NCBI RefSeq assembly: GCF_036997485.1
Contig: NZ_JAWLPU010000002.1
Coordinates: forward strand, 62,001 to 126,000
From: Brachyspira pilosicoli
Lineage (GTDB): Bacteria; Spirochaetota; Brachyspiria; Brachyspirales; Brachyspiraceae
Direction: 5' to 3'
DNA length: 64,000 bases
The notes below the pieces were generated by a model, which worked only from the letters and a program-made list of their open reading frames with translations, was not told the origin of the DNA and did not search any database. Position numbers and translations under genes: made by a program. Numbering within the stretch: the first letter of the stretch is position 1; every line of letters starts with the position of its first letter. Below are positions 1 to 8,629 of the stretch, piece by piece.

Positions 1-51
1 TTTTAGTATATCCGTTATGATGTACGTATTCATCTAATCTCATTTATAATA

Positions 52-1560
52 TTATTCTAATCCGCCGATAAATGTTTTAATGATACTCAAAGCATTTTTT
101 TCTTTATCTCTTGTATTTACTTTTATTAATACTTGAGTATGGTTAGCATCTAATATATTTGAAGTTAAATATACAGATTCAAAATTTTCAGTATATTCAT
201 CACCTATGCCGTATAAAGCTAAATTAGAATTTAATTCCAAATAAAATACAAAAGTGTTGTTTTTAGCTAAATTAACCTTATCTTCACTTAACTTAACATT
301 AGGTATTTCATTATTCATTATTTTTTCTATAATAGCAGGATTGCTGCTAATATAAAGTATAGAATCTTTAACATAACAAGTATTACCAGCAAGTGTGTAT
401 ACGTCATTATTAACATCATCAGCTAAAGAATCTAATATAATTTTAATTGTGTTTTCATCAGTAATAGAAGCAGAAATAAGTAAATCAGGGTCCTCGTTTT
501 CATTGCTGTCCCAAGCAGATACAAATATATCACCGCCCAAAAGTTCTATAAGTTTATAAACATCGATTCCATACTCTTCTAATTCAGCAAAATCTTCACT
601 AAATGGAAACTCTTCTCCAAACATAGTTTTTAAATGTTTAGAAAGTTCAGTGCTGTTGAAAGCTAATGATAAAAATCCGTAATTATTTTCGCCATTAACA
701 AAAGTATATATATTATCAGCTAATTCCTTTTTTAGTAATGAACTATCATAAGGATAATTTGGCGAGTAAGTATCTATAATTATATCAGCATTTCCAATAT
801 TAAAATTAACTTTAGCAGTCAATACAGCATCTTTATAACTTTCTTTGGATATTCCTTCATAACTTCTTCCAAATAAAAACTTTGTAAACTCATCAGTTTC
901 ATCAGAAAGTAAAGATAAATCTACCCAAGCATAAAAATCATTAGTTTGATTTTCTAATTCCATAAACTTTTCATTTGTAAGTGGAGAAGTAGTATCAAAT
1001 ATAGAATTAGCAATATTTATGATATCATTTTCTTTATTAAGCTCTTCATTATACCAATAAACATCATCTAATTTTGTTTCTACTGTAAATACTTCATCAT
1101 TCCAAGATATTAAAGTTGTATCATCAAGATAAAAATATCTATAAGCATTATTATCACTAAAAGATATTAATTTATCCTCTTGGCTTGCTATTTTTATCAT
1201 TATTCTATTTAATTCAGTTACATCTAATATATCAATCATTACTGCTATTTCTTGATAACTATTAAATGAAACTATTTTTGAAGGTTGAGAAAAATCTAAT
1301 ATCTGTTCTAATCTATTAGTCATGGCTTCTACTACATACACATCATCTCTATATGCAGCAAAATTATCAGCAAATTTTTGCATAAATAATTTATTAAGAG
1401 TCTTTTGTAAACTAATTTCAGCTTTTGACGATAATTCATTTAATTTTATAGAAAACACAGCTTGAGAAGTATTTGGAACATACTTTGTTTCTACTGCTTG
1501 TATTATTGAAGTTGAAAATAGAGTTATCATTAAAACAACTATAGATATTAAATTTTTCAT
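52..1560 (-). CDS. Exported protein of unknown function
   Basis: This 502-residue protein begins with a clear signal peptide: a Lys near the start, a hydrophobic stretch to about residue 20, then a likely signal peptidase I site after Gln-Ala near residue 22. No lipobox cysteine is present. The mature part opens with 'YVPNTSQAVFSIKLNELSSK', loosely like exported DUF3352/DUF4836-type proteins, but I do not recognise a family with confidence. It is acidic and free of cysteine-rich or repeat regions apart from one internal 'NTCYV'. A strong ribosome site (AAGGAGAG) lies about 10 bases before the ATG. The stop is at the left edge of the window, and its downstream neighbour is not visible. A periplasmic or outer-membrane-associated location is inferred from the signal peptide only. 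Confidence 0.75.
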   Translation of the reverse strand: MKNLISIVVLMITLFSTSIIQAVETKYVPNTSQAVFSIKLNELSSKAEISLQKTLNKLFMQKFADNFAAYRDDVYVVEAMTNRLEQILDFSQPSKIVSFNSYQEIAVMIDILDVTELNRIMIKIASQEDKLISFSDNNAYRYFYLDDTTLISWNDEVFTVETKLDDVYWYNEELNKENDIINIANSIFDTTSPLTNEKFMELENQTNDFYAWVDLSLLSDETDEFTKFLFGRSYEGISKESYKDAVLTAKVNFNIGNADIIIDTYSPNYPYDSSLLKKELADNIYTFVNGENNYGFLSLAFNSTELSKHLKTMFGEEFPFSEDFAELEEYGIDVYKLIELLGGDIFVSAWDSNENEDPDLLISASITDENTIKIILDSLADDVNNDVYTLAGNTCYVKDSILYISSNPAIIEKIMNNEIPNVKLSEDKVNLAKNNTFVFYLELNSNLALYGIGDEYTENFESVYLTSNILDANHTQVLIKVNTRDKEKNALSIIKTFIGGLE

Positions 1561-1746
1561 TTTAGTAAAACTCTCCTTAAATTTTATAAAGCAACTTAAT
1601 ATATTATATTAGACTAAAAATTAAAAGTCAAGTATATATAAAATAAATATTTTAATCTATTAAATAAAAAATATTCCAAATTTATAATGAAAAAATATTT
1701 CGAAGTGCATAGTTAATTAGTTATATATATGGGAGTATTATATAAA

Positions 1747-2370
1747 ATGAAAAGAATAACTAAAGTTTTTGCCTTATTGCTATTATTTATAGTATCATGT
1801 AATTCAAATATTAATGATAGAAAAGTAACTAAATCTGCTTTATTAAATGAGCACAATGCCTCTGTTGTAAATACAGAATTTAATGGTAGTAAAACAATTA
1901 TAGTATACTATTCTTGGAATGGAAATACAGAAATAGTTGCTAATAAGATTAAAAAGATTACAGGTGCTGATACATATAAAATTACTACAAAAATACCATA
2001 TCCAAATGAATATGATGATATGGTGCTTCAAGTAAAAGATGATATAGATAATGATAAGCTTCCAGAATTAAACGGCAGTGTTGATTTATCTAAGTATGAT
2101 AATATTATTATTGGATATCCAATATGGATAGGTGATATGGCTTTGCCTATGAAAAGCTTTTTATCAAAAAATGATTTAAAAGGTAAGAATATAGCACCGT
2201 TTATATTAAATGGCGGCTCAAGGGTATATAAAAGCATTTCTTATATAAAAGAAACATGCCCCGACAGCAAAGTATTAAATTATATATCTATAAAAAGAAA
2301 AGATGTATCCAATTTAGATGACAAAATAAATAATTGGATAAAAAAAATCAAAGTAGATATATCTAAATAG
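1747..2370 (+). CDS. Flavodoxin-fold lipoprotein
   Basis: Predicted FMN-binding flavodoxin anchored as a lipoprotein. From the ATG at 1747, which follows GGGAG, residues 1-18 form a lipoprotein signal ending in 'LLFIVSC' with the lipidated Cys at 18. An upstream ATG at 1729 is in frame but lacks a ribosome site and overlaps the GGGAG. The flavodoxin domain starts near residue 50: 'IIVYYSWNGNTEIVANKI' carries the phosphate-binding loop, followed by 'YDNIIIGYPIWIGDMALP' typical of the flavodoxin_4 group. Length (207 residues) fits a single domain plus linker. Electron donors and acceptors cannot be told from sequence. The lipid anchor would place the flavin outside the cytoplasm, which is unusual for a flavodoxin. 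It stands alone on the plus strand. Confidence 0.85.
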   Translation: MKRITKVFALLLLFIVSCNSNINDRKVTKSALLNEHNASVVNTEFNGSKTIIVYYSWNGNTEIVANKIKKITGADTYKITTKIPYPNEYDDMVLQVKDDIDNDKLPELNGSVDLSKYDNIIIGYPIWIGDMALPMKSFLSKNDLKGKNIAPFILNGGSRVYKSISYIKETCPDSKVLNYISIKRKDVSNLDDKINNWIKKIKVDISK

Positions 2371-2456
2371 TTTTTTAATATTATGTTAATATTTGCATAA
2401 AGAAAAAAAATAGTATACAATTTACATAATAATAATTGTTATTTGGGGATATATTT

Positions 2457-3386
2457 ATGAAAATGGAAAATAGAGTATTAATATCTGATGATGGACATAG
2501 AATGTATACTTATATTTTTATTCCAGATACTCAGCCTAAAGCAATAGTGCAAATAGTTCATGGACTTGGAGAGCATGCTGGAAGATATAAGGAATTAGCA
2601 AGTAAATTGGCAGAGAATGGTTTTTTAGTATGTGCCGATGACCATAGAGGGTTTGGAAGAAGTACTGTTAGTAAAGATGGTATTGGACATATTGCTGATA
2701 ATAATGGTGCTGATTTGATATTAGGAGATATGAAGCATCTTATGGTTACAGTAAAAGCTGATTATCCTAATATCCCATATTTTATGTTAGGGCATAGTAT
2801 GGGGTCTTTTTTAACAAGAGGCTTTTTAATAAAATATCATAAAGATTTAAATGGTGCTATTATAATGGGTACTAAGGGGAAACCTAATAAAATAGAAAGT
2901 ATAGGTAAATTAATAGCAAATGTTCAAAAATCTATTTTTGGAGGAAGAAAGAGAGCTAAATTATTAGATAAATTATCTGTTGGAGGATATGGAAAAAAAT
3001 ATTTCCCTAAAGATAAATCAGATTTAGCTTGGCTTACTTCAGATAAAGAAGAGATTAATAAAGTATTAGAAGATGAGTATTTTGCTAGTAAACCTGCCAG
3101 TATAGAAACTTATATACAATTATTTAATTTGATAGATAAGATTTCAGATAAAGATAATTATTCTAATATGAGTAAAGATTTCCCTATACTTTTAATCTCT
3201 GGAGATAAAGACCCTGTTGGAAATATGGGAAAGGGTGTAAAATGGGTATACGAGATGTATAAATCTTTAGGGCTTAATGATATTAATATAAGTTTATATA
3301 AAGACGGAAGACATGAAATATTAAATGATGTGCAGAGACATGATGTTATGAATGAAATACTCGAATGGCTTAATGCTCATATTTGA
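2457..3386 (+). CDS. Alpha/beta hydrolase, monoacylglycerol lipase / lysophospholipase type
   Basis: Serine hydrolase of the Hydrolase_4 group, likely acting on monoacylglycerols or lysophospholipids. The oxyanion region 'IVHGLGEHAGRY' is near residue 35, the nucleophile elbow 'GHSMGS' puts the catalytic Ser at about 114, the acid lies in 'SGDKDPVG' and the catalytic His in 'DGRHEILN' near the end. There is no signal peptide, so it is cytoplasmic. The start at 2457 is preferred over an in-frame TTG at 2436 because GGGGA sits at 2445-2449, seven bases before the ATG. A weak promoter (TTTGCA / TACAAT) may lie about 40-70 bases upstream. gmhA follows 35 bases later on the same strand. Substrate remains inferred. 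Confidence 0.85.
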   Translation: MKMENRVLISDDGHRMYTYIFIPDTQPKAIVQIVHGLGEHAGRYKELASKLAENGFLVCADDHRGFGRSTVSKDGIGHIADNNGADLILGDMKHLMVTVKADYPNIPYFMLGHSMGSFLTRGFLIKYHKDLNGAIIMGTKGKPNKIESIGKLIANVQKSIFGGRKRAKLLDKLSVGGYGKKYFPKDKSDLAWLTSDKEEINKVLEDEYFASKPASIETYIQLFNLIDKISDKDNYSNMSKDFPILLISGDKDPVGNMGKGVKWVYEMYKSLGLNDINISLYKDGRHEILNDVQRHDVMNEILEWLNAHI

Positions 3387-3421
3387 ATTAATGAAAGAAA
3401 TAAAGAAGGAAGTTATGTATT

Positions 3422-4045
3422 ATGGCGAATTTAATTGAGAGGTTTAGAGAATTAGAACCTATAAAAAACAATATAGATTTGGCAATAGAGTCTATAATTA
3501 ATTGTTATAAAAATGGAAATAAAGTTTTAATAGCTGGTAATGGCGGAAGTGCTTGCGACAGTGAACATATTGCGGGTGAATTATTAAAAAGCTTTGTAAA
3601 AAAAAGACCTATAAAAGAAGAGATTAGAAAAGAACTTTTATCTATGGAAGATGGAGAATATATTGCTGATAATTTGGAAGCTCCTCTTAGGGCTATTGCT
3701 TTAACTTCTCATATGGGGCTTTCTACTGCATATTTAAACGATAAAGACCCTTATTTAATATTTGCTCAGCAGTTATTAGCTTTTGGTGACAAGGGGGATG
3801 TTTTTATTGCTATAAGTACATCAGGCAACGCCAAAAATATTATACATGCTTCTAAAGTTGCTAAGGCTATGGGAATAAAAATAATATCTTTTACAAATAA
3901 TCATGGAGGTAAGCTTGCAGAAATGGCTGACATTGCTATAAAGGCACCTGCAAAAGAAACACATATTGCTCAGGAATATCATGAAGCGATTTATCATGAA
4001 ATTTGTATAAGAGTGGAAGAATATTTCTTTAAAGAAGATAGATAA
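3422..4045 (+). CDS. gmhA: Phosphoheptose isomerase (SIS domain)
   Basis: Converts sedoheptulose 7-phosphate to D-glycero-manno-heptose 7-phosphate, the first step of ADP-heptose synthesis for the LOS core. The SIS fold is shown by 'VLIAGNGGSACDSEHIAGEL' (about residues 35-55), 'ISTSGNAKNIIHA' and the C-terminal 'HIAQEYHEAIYHEICIRVE', which carries the metal-binding His residues of GmhA. At 207 residues it is slightly longer than E. coli GmhA because of an insertion of about 15 residues after the first motif. AAGGAAG lies nine bases before the ATG. It is followed 18 bases later by a heptosyltransferase-like gene, which supports the heptose assignment over the related DiaA proteins. Confidence 0.9.
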   Translation: MANLIERFRELEPIKNNIDLAIESIINCYKNGNKVLIAGNGGSACDSEHIAGELLKSFVKKRPIKEEIRKELLSMEDGEYIADNLEAPLRAIALTSHMGLSTAYLNDKDPYLIFAQQLLAFGDKGDVFIAISTSGNAKNIIHASKVAKAMGIKIISFTNNHGGKLAEMADIAIKAPAKETHIAQEYHEAIYHEICIRVEEYFFKEDR

Positions 4046-4063
4046 TAATATTTTATAAGGTTT

Positions 4064-5092
4064 ATGAAAATACTTTTAATCAAACAAACTTCTCTTGGCG
4101 ATGTGCTTCATGCAACACCTGTTATTAGGGCATTAAAAAAATGGAAAAGTGACTGCACTATAGATGTAGTAACAGATAAAAGAGCTTTGGGTATACTTGA
4201 AAATAATCCATATATCAATAAATTATATGTGCTTGATATATATAAATACGAAAAAGAAATATTTGCTTCGCCTTCTAAATTTTTCTCTACAATTAAAGAG
4301 TTTTTTTCTCATATTAAAGAAGTGAGAAAAGAAGATTATGATATAGCAATAGATTTACAAGGTCTTGAGAGGAGTGTTATATTTCTTTATTTGTGCCATT
4401 CAAAAAAGAAGTTTGCCAAAGGAAAATGGTTTGGAATTAAAAGTAATTATTATAAAGATATTAATGCTATAGTTGGACTTCTTTCTTTTTTAGATTTTAT
4501 TGACTGCCCAAGTGACGGTACAGATTTAGATTATTTTTTACCTAATGATATAGAATATACTTTTAATAAAAAGATAGAAAGCTTAAATATAAAATTAGAT
4601 AAAGATTATATAGTATTTTCTCCTTTTTCAAGATGGGATACTAAAGATTTATCTGTAAAAAAATCTATAGAGATAATTGAAGAGATAAGAAAAATAAGTA
4701 AAATACAAATAGTCATATCAGCAACAAAAGATTATAATGAAAAATGTATTGAAATAGCTGATGGTTTTGAAAATGTATTAAACACATCTAACTATTTTAA
4801 TTTAAATGACTTAGCTTATTTAATAAAAGAGTCATCGGCAATGATTACAGTTGATTCTTTTCCAATGCATACAGGCTGTGCTTTTAAAAAACCGCTTATA
4901 GCAATATTCGGTCCAACTAGTGAGGTTAGGGTAGGTCCTATAGCAGAAAACTCTGAAACTATTAGAGTAGAGGGTTTAGAATGTGCAAGATGCTACAAAA
5001 GAAAAAACTGCCCAAACAATCATGTATGTATAGAAGATATAGATGCAAAATTGGTGGCAAATAGGATACTTCAAAAAATAGGGTATTTATAA
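4064..5092 (+). CDS. Glycosyltransferase family 9, heptosyltransferase-like
   Basis: Probably transfers heptose from ADP-heptose to the LOS inner core at the cytoplasmic face of the inner membrane. The N-terminus 'KQTSLGDVLHATPVIRALKK' is the GT9 signature (S/G-D-V-L-x-T-P). Later motifs are 'DLQGLERS' near residue 105 and 'TVDSFPMHTGCAFKKPLIAI' followed by 'FGPTSEVRVGP' near residues 262-293. The C-terminal Cys cluster (C-x2-C-x5-C-x5-C) is shared with WaaF/WaaC-like enzymes. Length of 342 residues is normal for the family. It lies 18 bases after gmhA and is likely cotranscribed with it. Whether it is heptosyltransferase I, II or another GT9 enzyme cannot be decided. Confidence 0.85.
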   Translation: MKILLIKQTSLGDVLHATPVIRALKKWKSDCTIDVVTDKRALGILENNPYINKLYVLDIYKYEKEIFASPSKFFSTIKEFFSHIKEVRKEDYDIAIDLQGLERSVIFLYLCHSKKKFAKGKWFGIKSNYYKDINAIVGLLSFLDFIDCPSDGTDLDYFLPNDIEYTFNKKIESLNIKLDKDYIVFSPFSRWDTKDLSVKKSIEIIEEIRKISKIQIVISATKDYNEKCIEIADGFENVLNTSNYFNLNDLAYLIKESSAMITVDSFPMHTGCAFKKPLIAIFGPTSEVRVGPIAENSETIRVEGLECARCYKRKNCPNNHVCIEDIDAKLVANRILQKIGYL

Positions 5093-5138
5093 TATGTCTA
5101 TAAAAATGTTTTATCAATTTTTATATTTTTTAGATATA

Positions 5139-5188
5139 TTTGCAACTTTTTCCCGCCTTCGCTTTGCGGGTTTTGCCAAAGTTGCAAA
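5139..5188. repeat. Intergenic hairpin, copy A of a dispersed family
   Basis: Outer arms TTTGCAACTTT (5139-5149) and AAAGTTGCAAA (5178-5188) are perfect complements, and an inner CCCGC (5152-5156) pairs with GCGGG (5166-5170). The sequence CAACTTTTTCCCGCC and the following GTTGCAAAAAAT match the hairpin at 49577-49602, but this copy has about 18 extra bases in the loop. It lies between convergent genes, so it could end transcription from one or both sides, although no long T-run follows the stem. Confidence 0.6.
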
Positions 5189-5262
5189 AAATACAAATAT
5201 TTAGCTTTATATCTTTGGGATATGTATTAAACAAAGAGTAAAATTTTTAGTATATAATATTT

Positions 5263-8019
5263 TTACTGTTGCTGAGTATTATTTTCTGTTGTTTGCGTGT
5301 TATCATCATTTTCTGCATTATTATTTTCAGCTATATTTGCTCCTGTGTTTTGAGCAGCATCTGTCTCTTGTGCAGTAGTTTCTTCAGCAGTAGTATTTCC
5401 TTCTGTTGCAATATTTTCTTCTATTGCAAAATTTTCAACTTCCTCTTGAACAACTTTCAAATTGTCTATATCTTCTGCCTTAATATTTAAATCCATATTT
5501 CTTATTACTTTTTTGGCAGTTTCTATATCAACAGTTTCACCTAAAGCATCAACTAATGTAATCTCTGGGTCCTCATTTCTATACTGCTTCATTTCTAACA
5601 CATAGCCTTCTGCATCTTTTGCTATTGTTGTTTTATTTCTACCGTCATTTTCTATATCTATTGTAACGCCATTTGCTCTTACTTCATTAATAGTAGTTTT
5701 GCCGTCTGTTGTAGTTTTTGTAGTGGATGTGCTTCCGTCTGGCTCTGTGGTTGTAGTTTCTGTATTACCATAAACATCTTTTACAACAACTATACTGCTT
5801 CCATTTGGTTTTATTGTTGTTGTTACACTGCTTGAATCTGCAGCTACAACTTCTGTTACACTGCTTGAATCTTTATTAAGCGTAGTTGTTTCTTTTGAGC
5901 CGTCTTGTCTTATTATTCTTTTTATTGTAGTGCCGTTTGGCATTTTTATTTCGCTTATAGTGTCAGTGCCTACAGTGTCGGTAATTATAGTTCCATCAAC
6001 TTTTTTAGTTACAACTGTAAAAGAGCCATCTTCATTATATGTTTTTGTTATAATGCTTCCGTCATCAGCTTTTACATTATAAGAGAAAGTGCCGGCGCCT
6101 GCTCCTTGAGAATTTCTCTCTTCAACTCTTCCGTCTGGATAAACTATTTTTAAATTGCTCATTCCATTTGTATCAACCGTAGTAGTGCCTATACTTCCAT
6201 CAACATAATTAGCAACAACTGTGTAGCTTCCGTCTGGATTTTCTGTTTTTACTATTAAAGCTCCATCAACTCTTCTTGTTTCTGTGGTAATATTTCCTGA
6301 ATTATCTTCTATTCTTTTTACTTCTGTGCCGTCTAAACTTCTGCTGTAAAAAAATATTCCGTTTTCATCTTTATAATTTGTAGTAATAGAACCGTCTGAC
6401 CTTTCTACTACAAATGCTTTATTATTTTCAAAAGTTTTTCTATTTATAAAAGAACCATCTGGATATAAAGTATATTCATATATGTCGCCTGAAGATGTTT
6501 TAGTATTAATAGATTTTGAATTATCTATCATGTAAGTTTCTATTCTCTTATCTCCATTTTCTGAAACTATCTCTATTTCTCTTTTTCCATAAGGATATAT
6601 AGTGTCAGATACTTCATAATTGTTAGAATATATTTTTGTTTTTTCTATCTTTCCATTCTCATAAACTATTTTAACGCCATTAGGATATATTGTCTCTCTT
6701 TCATAATCAAAATTTGGAAATACATTTTCTGTAGTAATGCTTCCGTCATTGTTTGTCGTTACCCTGTAATTGTTTGTAAAAGGAATAAATTTTATAGATG
6801 TATCATTGCTTCTTATAAGAGATATAACTCTCTCTAAAGATTCTCTTTGATAATAATCACTTCCAACATTAGTTAAAAATATTTCATAAGATATTGCTGC
6901 ATTAGTGATGTCGCCCAAAGTTAAATAAGTATGCCCCATATTAAGATAAGCGCTATAGTATAATCCCCAAGTATTATATAAATCAACAGAAGCAACATTA
7001 GTTTTTATTGAAATTTCATTTCCATTAGTATCTGTTATATTTGTCATTATCATTATATTTGTTACTATATATGGGTTTTCTTCTGTTATCACATAGGTGG
7101 AACCTGCAGCAGTTGAATTCGTTGCAAGAATAGGCGAATTAGAATTTGTAGCATTTTCATTAGTAGCTTCTAAATTTGGAGGTAGGGTAGTTGCTGACAC
7201 TGTTGGGTCTACTACTTCCAACATAAAATTAGTATTTACTTCAAAAATTACAGTTGTGTTTGTGTATTCATATTCATTAGTGAATGTATTAGTTACAACA
7301 ACATTTGTAAATAATGGAAGTTTTGTAAATGTATTGTTTATAAGATTTTTTATGTTTTCATTTGATTGATTTAAATTATTTATAGCATTAGATATTGTTT
7401 CTGTTGTGTTAGTAAAAGTGTTTGTATTATTAGATGCTATTGCATTAGTTGTAATATTATTTGTGTTTAATAAAAAATCATTTGACATAACATCGTTTGA
7501 CAATGATAAATTAGTAATATTATCTGTGTTGTTATTATCAAGAATAAAAATAGTGTTTGTTACAACATTTTGTGATACTGTGTAATTAGTTAATATTTCA
7601 TAATTTAACTTTGCATTATATGGAGAATAAAGCCTCTCTATTGCTCTATTGTACCAAATTAAAGCTTCATCATAATTTTTTAATTGATAATAAGAATTGG
7701 CTATATTGTTACAAAAAGAATAAGAATCATTAATATCAAAAGCTAATTTATAATAATTTATAGCGTTTTCGTATTGCTTATCTTGGAAATAGCAAGCTCC
7801 TATATAATAATAAAGCATATCATTTGTTGATAGAGGTCTTCTTTTAAGATAAAGTAAAAAAGCTTCTCTTGCAAAATTATATTTTTTTTGAAAGAAAAGT
7901 TTTTCTGCATTATAGAACTCTCTATCTATATTTCTTTCATCATTTGGAGCAGCATTCTGAGAGAATATATTTACACAAGTAAAAATCAATACTAAAAAAG
8001 CTATAGCTATTTTTTTCAT
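5263..8019 (-). CDS. Large exported TPR protein with Asn/Thr-rich linker and DG-repeat domain
   Basis: This 918-residue protein has a signal peptide (residues 1-20, 'LVLIFTCVNIFSQ'), TPR units at about 30-135 ('AREAFLLYLKRRPLS', 'NNIANSYYQLKNYDEALIWY'), and a linker at roughly 150-345 very rich in Asn and Thr. One further TPR follows near 350-395. Residues about 425-800 are a repetitive beta-type region in which 'DGS', 'DGT' or 'NG' recurs every 10-12 residues, for example 'EDGSFTVVTKKVDGTIITDT'. The tail is Gln/Asn/Thr/Glu-rich and ends in three Gln. It resembles RHS/YD- or MORN-like strand repeats but I cannot name a family. AAGGA precedes the ATG. A surface or periplasmic scaffold or adhesin role is inference. 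It is convergent with the heptosyltransferase-like gene. Confidence 0.8.
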   Translation of the reverse strand: MKKIAIAFLVLIFTCVNIFSQNAAPNDERNIDREFYNAEKLFFQKKYNFAREAFLLYLKRRPLSTNDMLYYYIGACYFQDKQYENAINYYKLAFDINDSYSFCNNIANSYYQLKNYDEALIWYNRAIERLYSPYNAKLNYEILTNYTVSQNVVTNTIFILDNNNTDNITNLSLSNDVMSNDFLLNTNNITTNAIASNNTNTFTNTTETISNAINNLNQSNENIKNLINNTFTKLPLFTNVVVTNTFTNEYEYTNTTVIFEVNTNFMLEVVDPTVSATTLPPNLEATNENATNSNSPILATNSTAAGSTYVITEENPYIVTNIMIMTNITDTNGNEISIKTNVASVDLYNTWGLYYSAYLNMGHTYLTLGDITNAAISYEIFLTNVGSDYYQRESLERVISLIRSNDTSIKFIPFTNNYRVTTNNDGSITTENVFPNFDYERETIYPNGVKIVYENGKIEKTKIYSNNYEVSDTIYPYGKREIEIVSENGDKRIETYMIDNSKSINTKTSSGDIYEYTLYPDGSFINRKTFENNKAFVVERSDGSITTNYKDENGIFFYSRSLDGTEVKRIEDNSGNITTETRRVDGALIVKTENPDGSYTVVANYVDGSIGTTTVDTNGMSNLKIVYPDGRVEERNSQGAGAGTFSYNVKADDGSIITKTYNEDGSFTVVTKKVDGTIITDTVGTDTISEIKMPNGTTIKRIIRQDGSKETTTLNKDSSSVTEVVAADSSSVTTTIKPNGSSIVVVKDVYGNTETTTTEPDGSTSTTKTTTDGKTTINEVRANGVTIDIENDGRNKTTIAKDAEGYVLEMKQYRNEDPEITLVDALGETVDIETAKKVIRNMDLNIKAEDIDNLKVVQEEVENFAIEENIATEGNTTAEETTAQETDAAQNTGANIAENNNAENDDNTQTTENNTQQQ

Positions 8020-8071
8020 AATAACATAATCCTTTTTACTACTTTTTTAAGGACAATAATATTTAAAACTA

Positions 8072-8491
8072 TTAGTTTTTAATATAGTCAAAATAATGGT
8101 TAAATAATGAATAAATTATATATTCACTGTATCCTCTAACATTTTTATTTTTATCAAGAACATCATCTAAAAAATTAAAACTGTTTTCATCTGGATTTTC
8201 TAAATAGTATAATTTTTCTTTAGATATAGTATTTTCTTTTTTTAGAGCTCTTATTAAAGAAAGCTCCTTTTTTTTGTTTCTATTATCTTCTCTGCTTGCA
8301 TAATATGAAAATAATCTTTTACTCAAATTTTCAAACACAATTTTATTATATATAACAGCTCTCCTCACATCCATATCAATGCTTCCATCAAAATTATTTA
8401 ACTCACTATCGAATAAACTAATAGATATAGCAGAACGAATATCAGCAAAAACTGCCTTTTCTTCTTTTATCATAAATTTTTTATTAGACAT
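8072..8491 (-). CDS. Hypothetical protein
   Basis: About 139 residues, charged, without signal peptide or membrane segments. I do not recognise it. Features are a Lys-rich start, an aromatic pattern 'RLFSYYASREDNRNKKKELS', and a C-terminal helix ending 'YIIYSLFNHYFDYIKN'. The ATG at 8491 has AAAGAG about nine bases upstream. An in-frame TTG at 8536 would add 15 residues but has no ribosome site. It ends 52 bases before the start of the large TPR gene on the same strand, so the two may be cotranscribed. The cstA terminator lies just upstream and separates it from the cstA unit. Confidence 0.6.
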   Translation of the reverse strand: MSNKKFMIKEEKAVFADIRSAISISLFDSELNNFDGSIDMDVRRAVIYNKIVFENLSKRLFSYYASREDNRNKKKELSLIRALKKENTISKEKLYYLENPDENSFNFLDDVLDKNKNVRGYSEYIIYSLFNHYFDYIKN

Positions 8492-8572
8492 AAAACAGTA
8501 CTCTTTAATTAAAATATTTTTTTTAATTATCGACAAGAGTAAAATTTAGATTAGAGTAAAATTTAATGCAAT

Positions 8573-8603
8573 AAAAAACCCGCCTCTATTAAAGAAAGCG
8601 GGC
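8573..8603 (-). terminator. Intrinsic terminator of the cstA unit
   Basis: Read on the minus strand, CCCGC and GCGGG form a GC-rich stem around a loop of about 14 bases, and the stem is followed directly by six T residues (complement of 8573-8578). It lies about 27 bases after the cstA stop and before the next minus-strand gene, as expected for a Rho-independent terminator. Confidence 0.8.
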
Positions 8604-8629
8604 ATTAATATTAACTAAATGATTTTTTA

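Noticed and set aside
5269-5490. Plus-strand open frame inside the large TPR gene, and similar antisense frames elsewhere
   Set aside because: It is the mirror of a low-complexity coding region, lacks ribosome sites and has Ile/Phe/Cys-rich nonsense composition.
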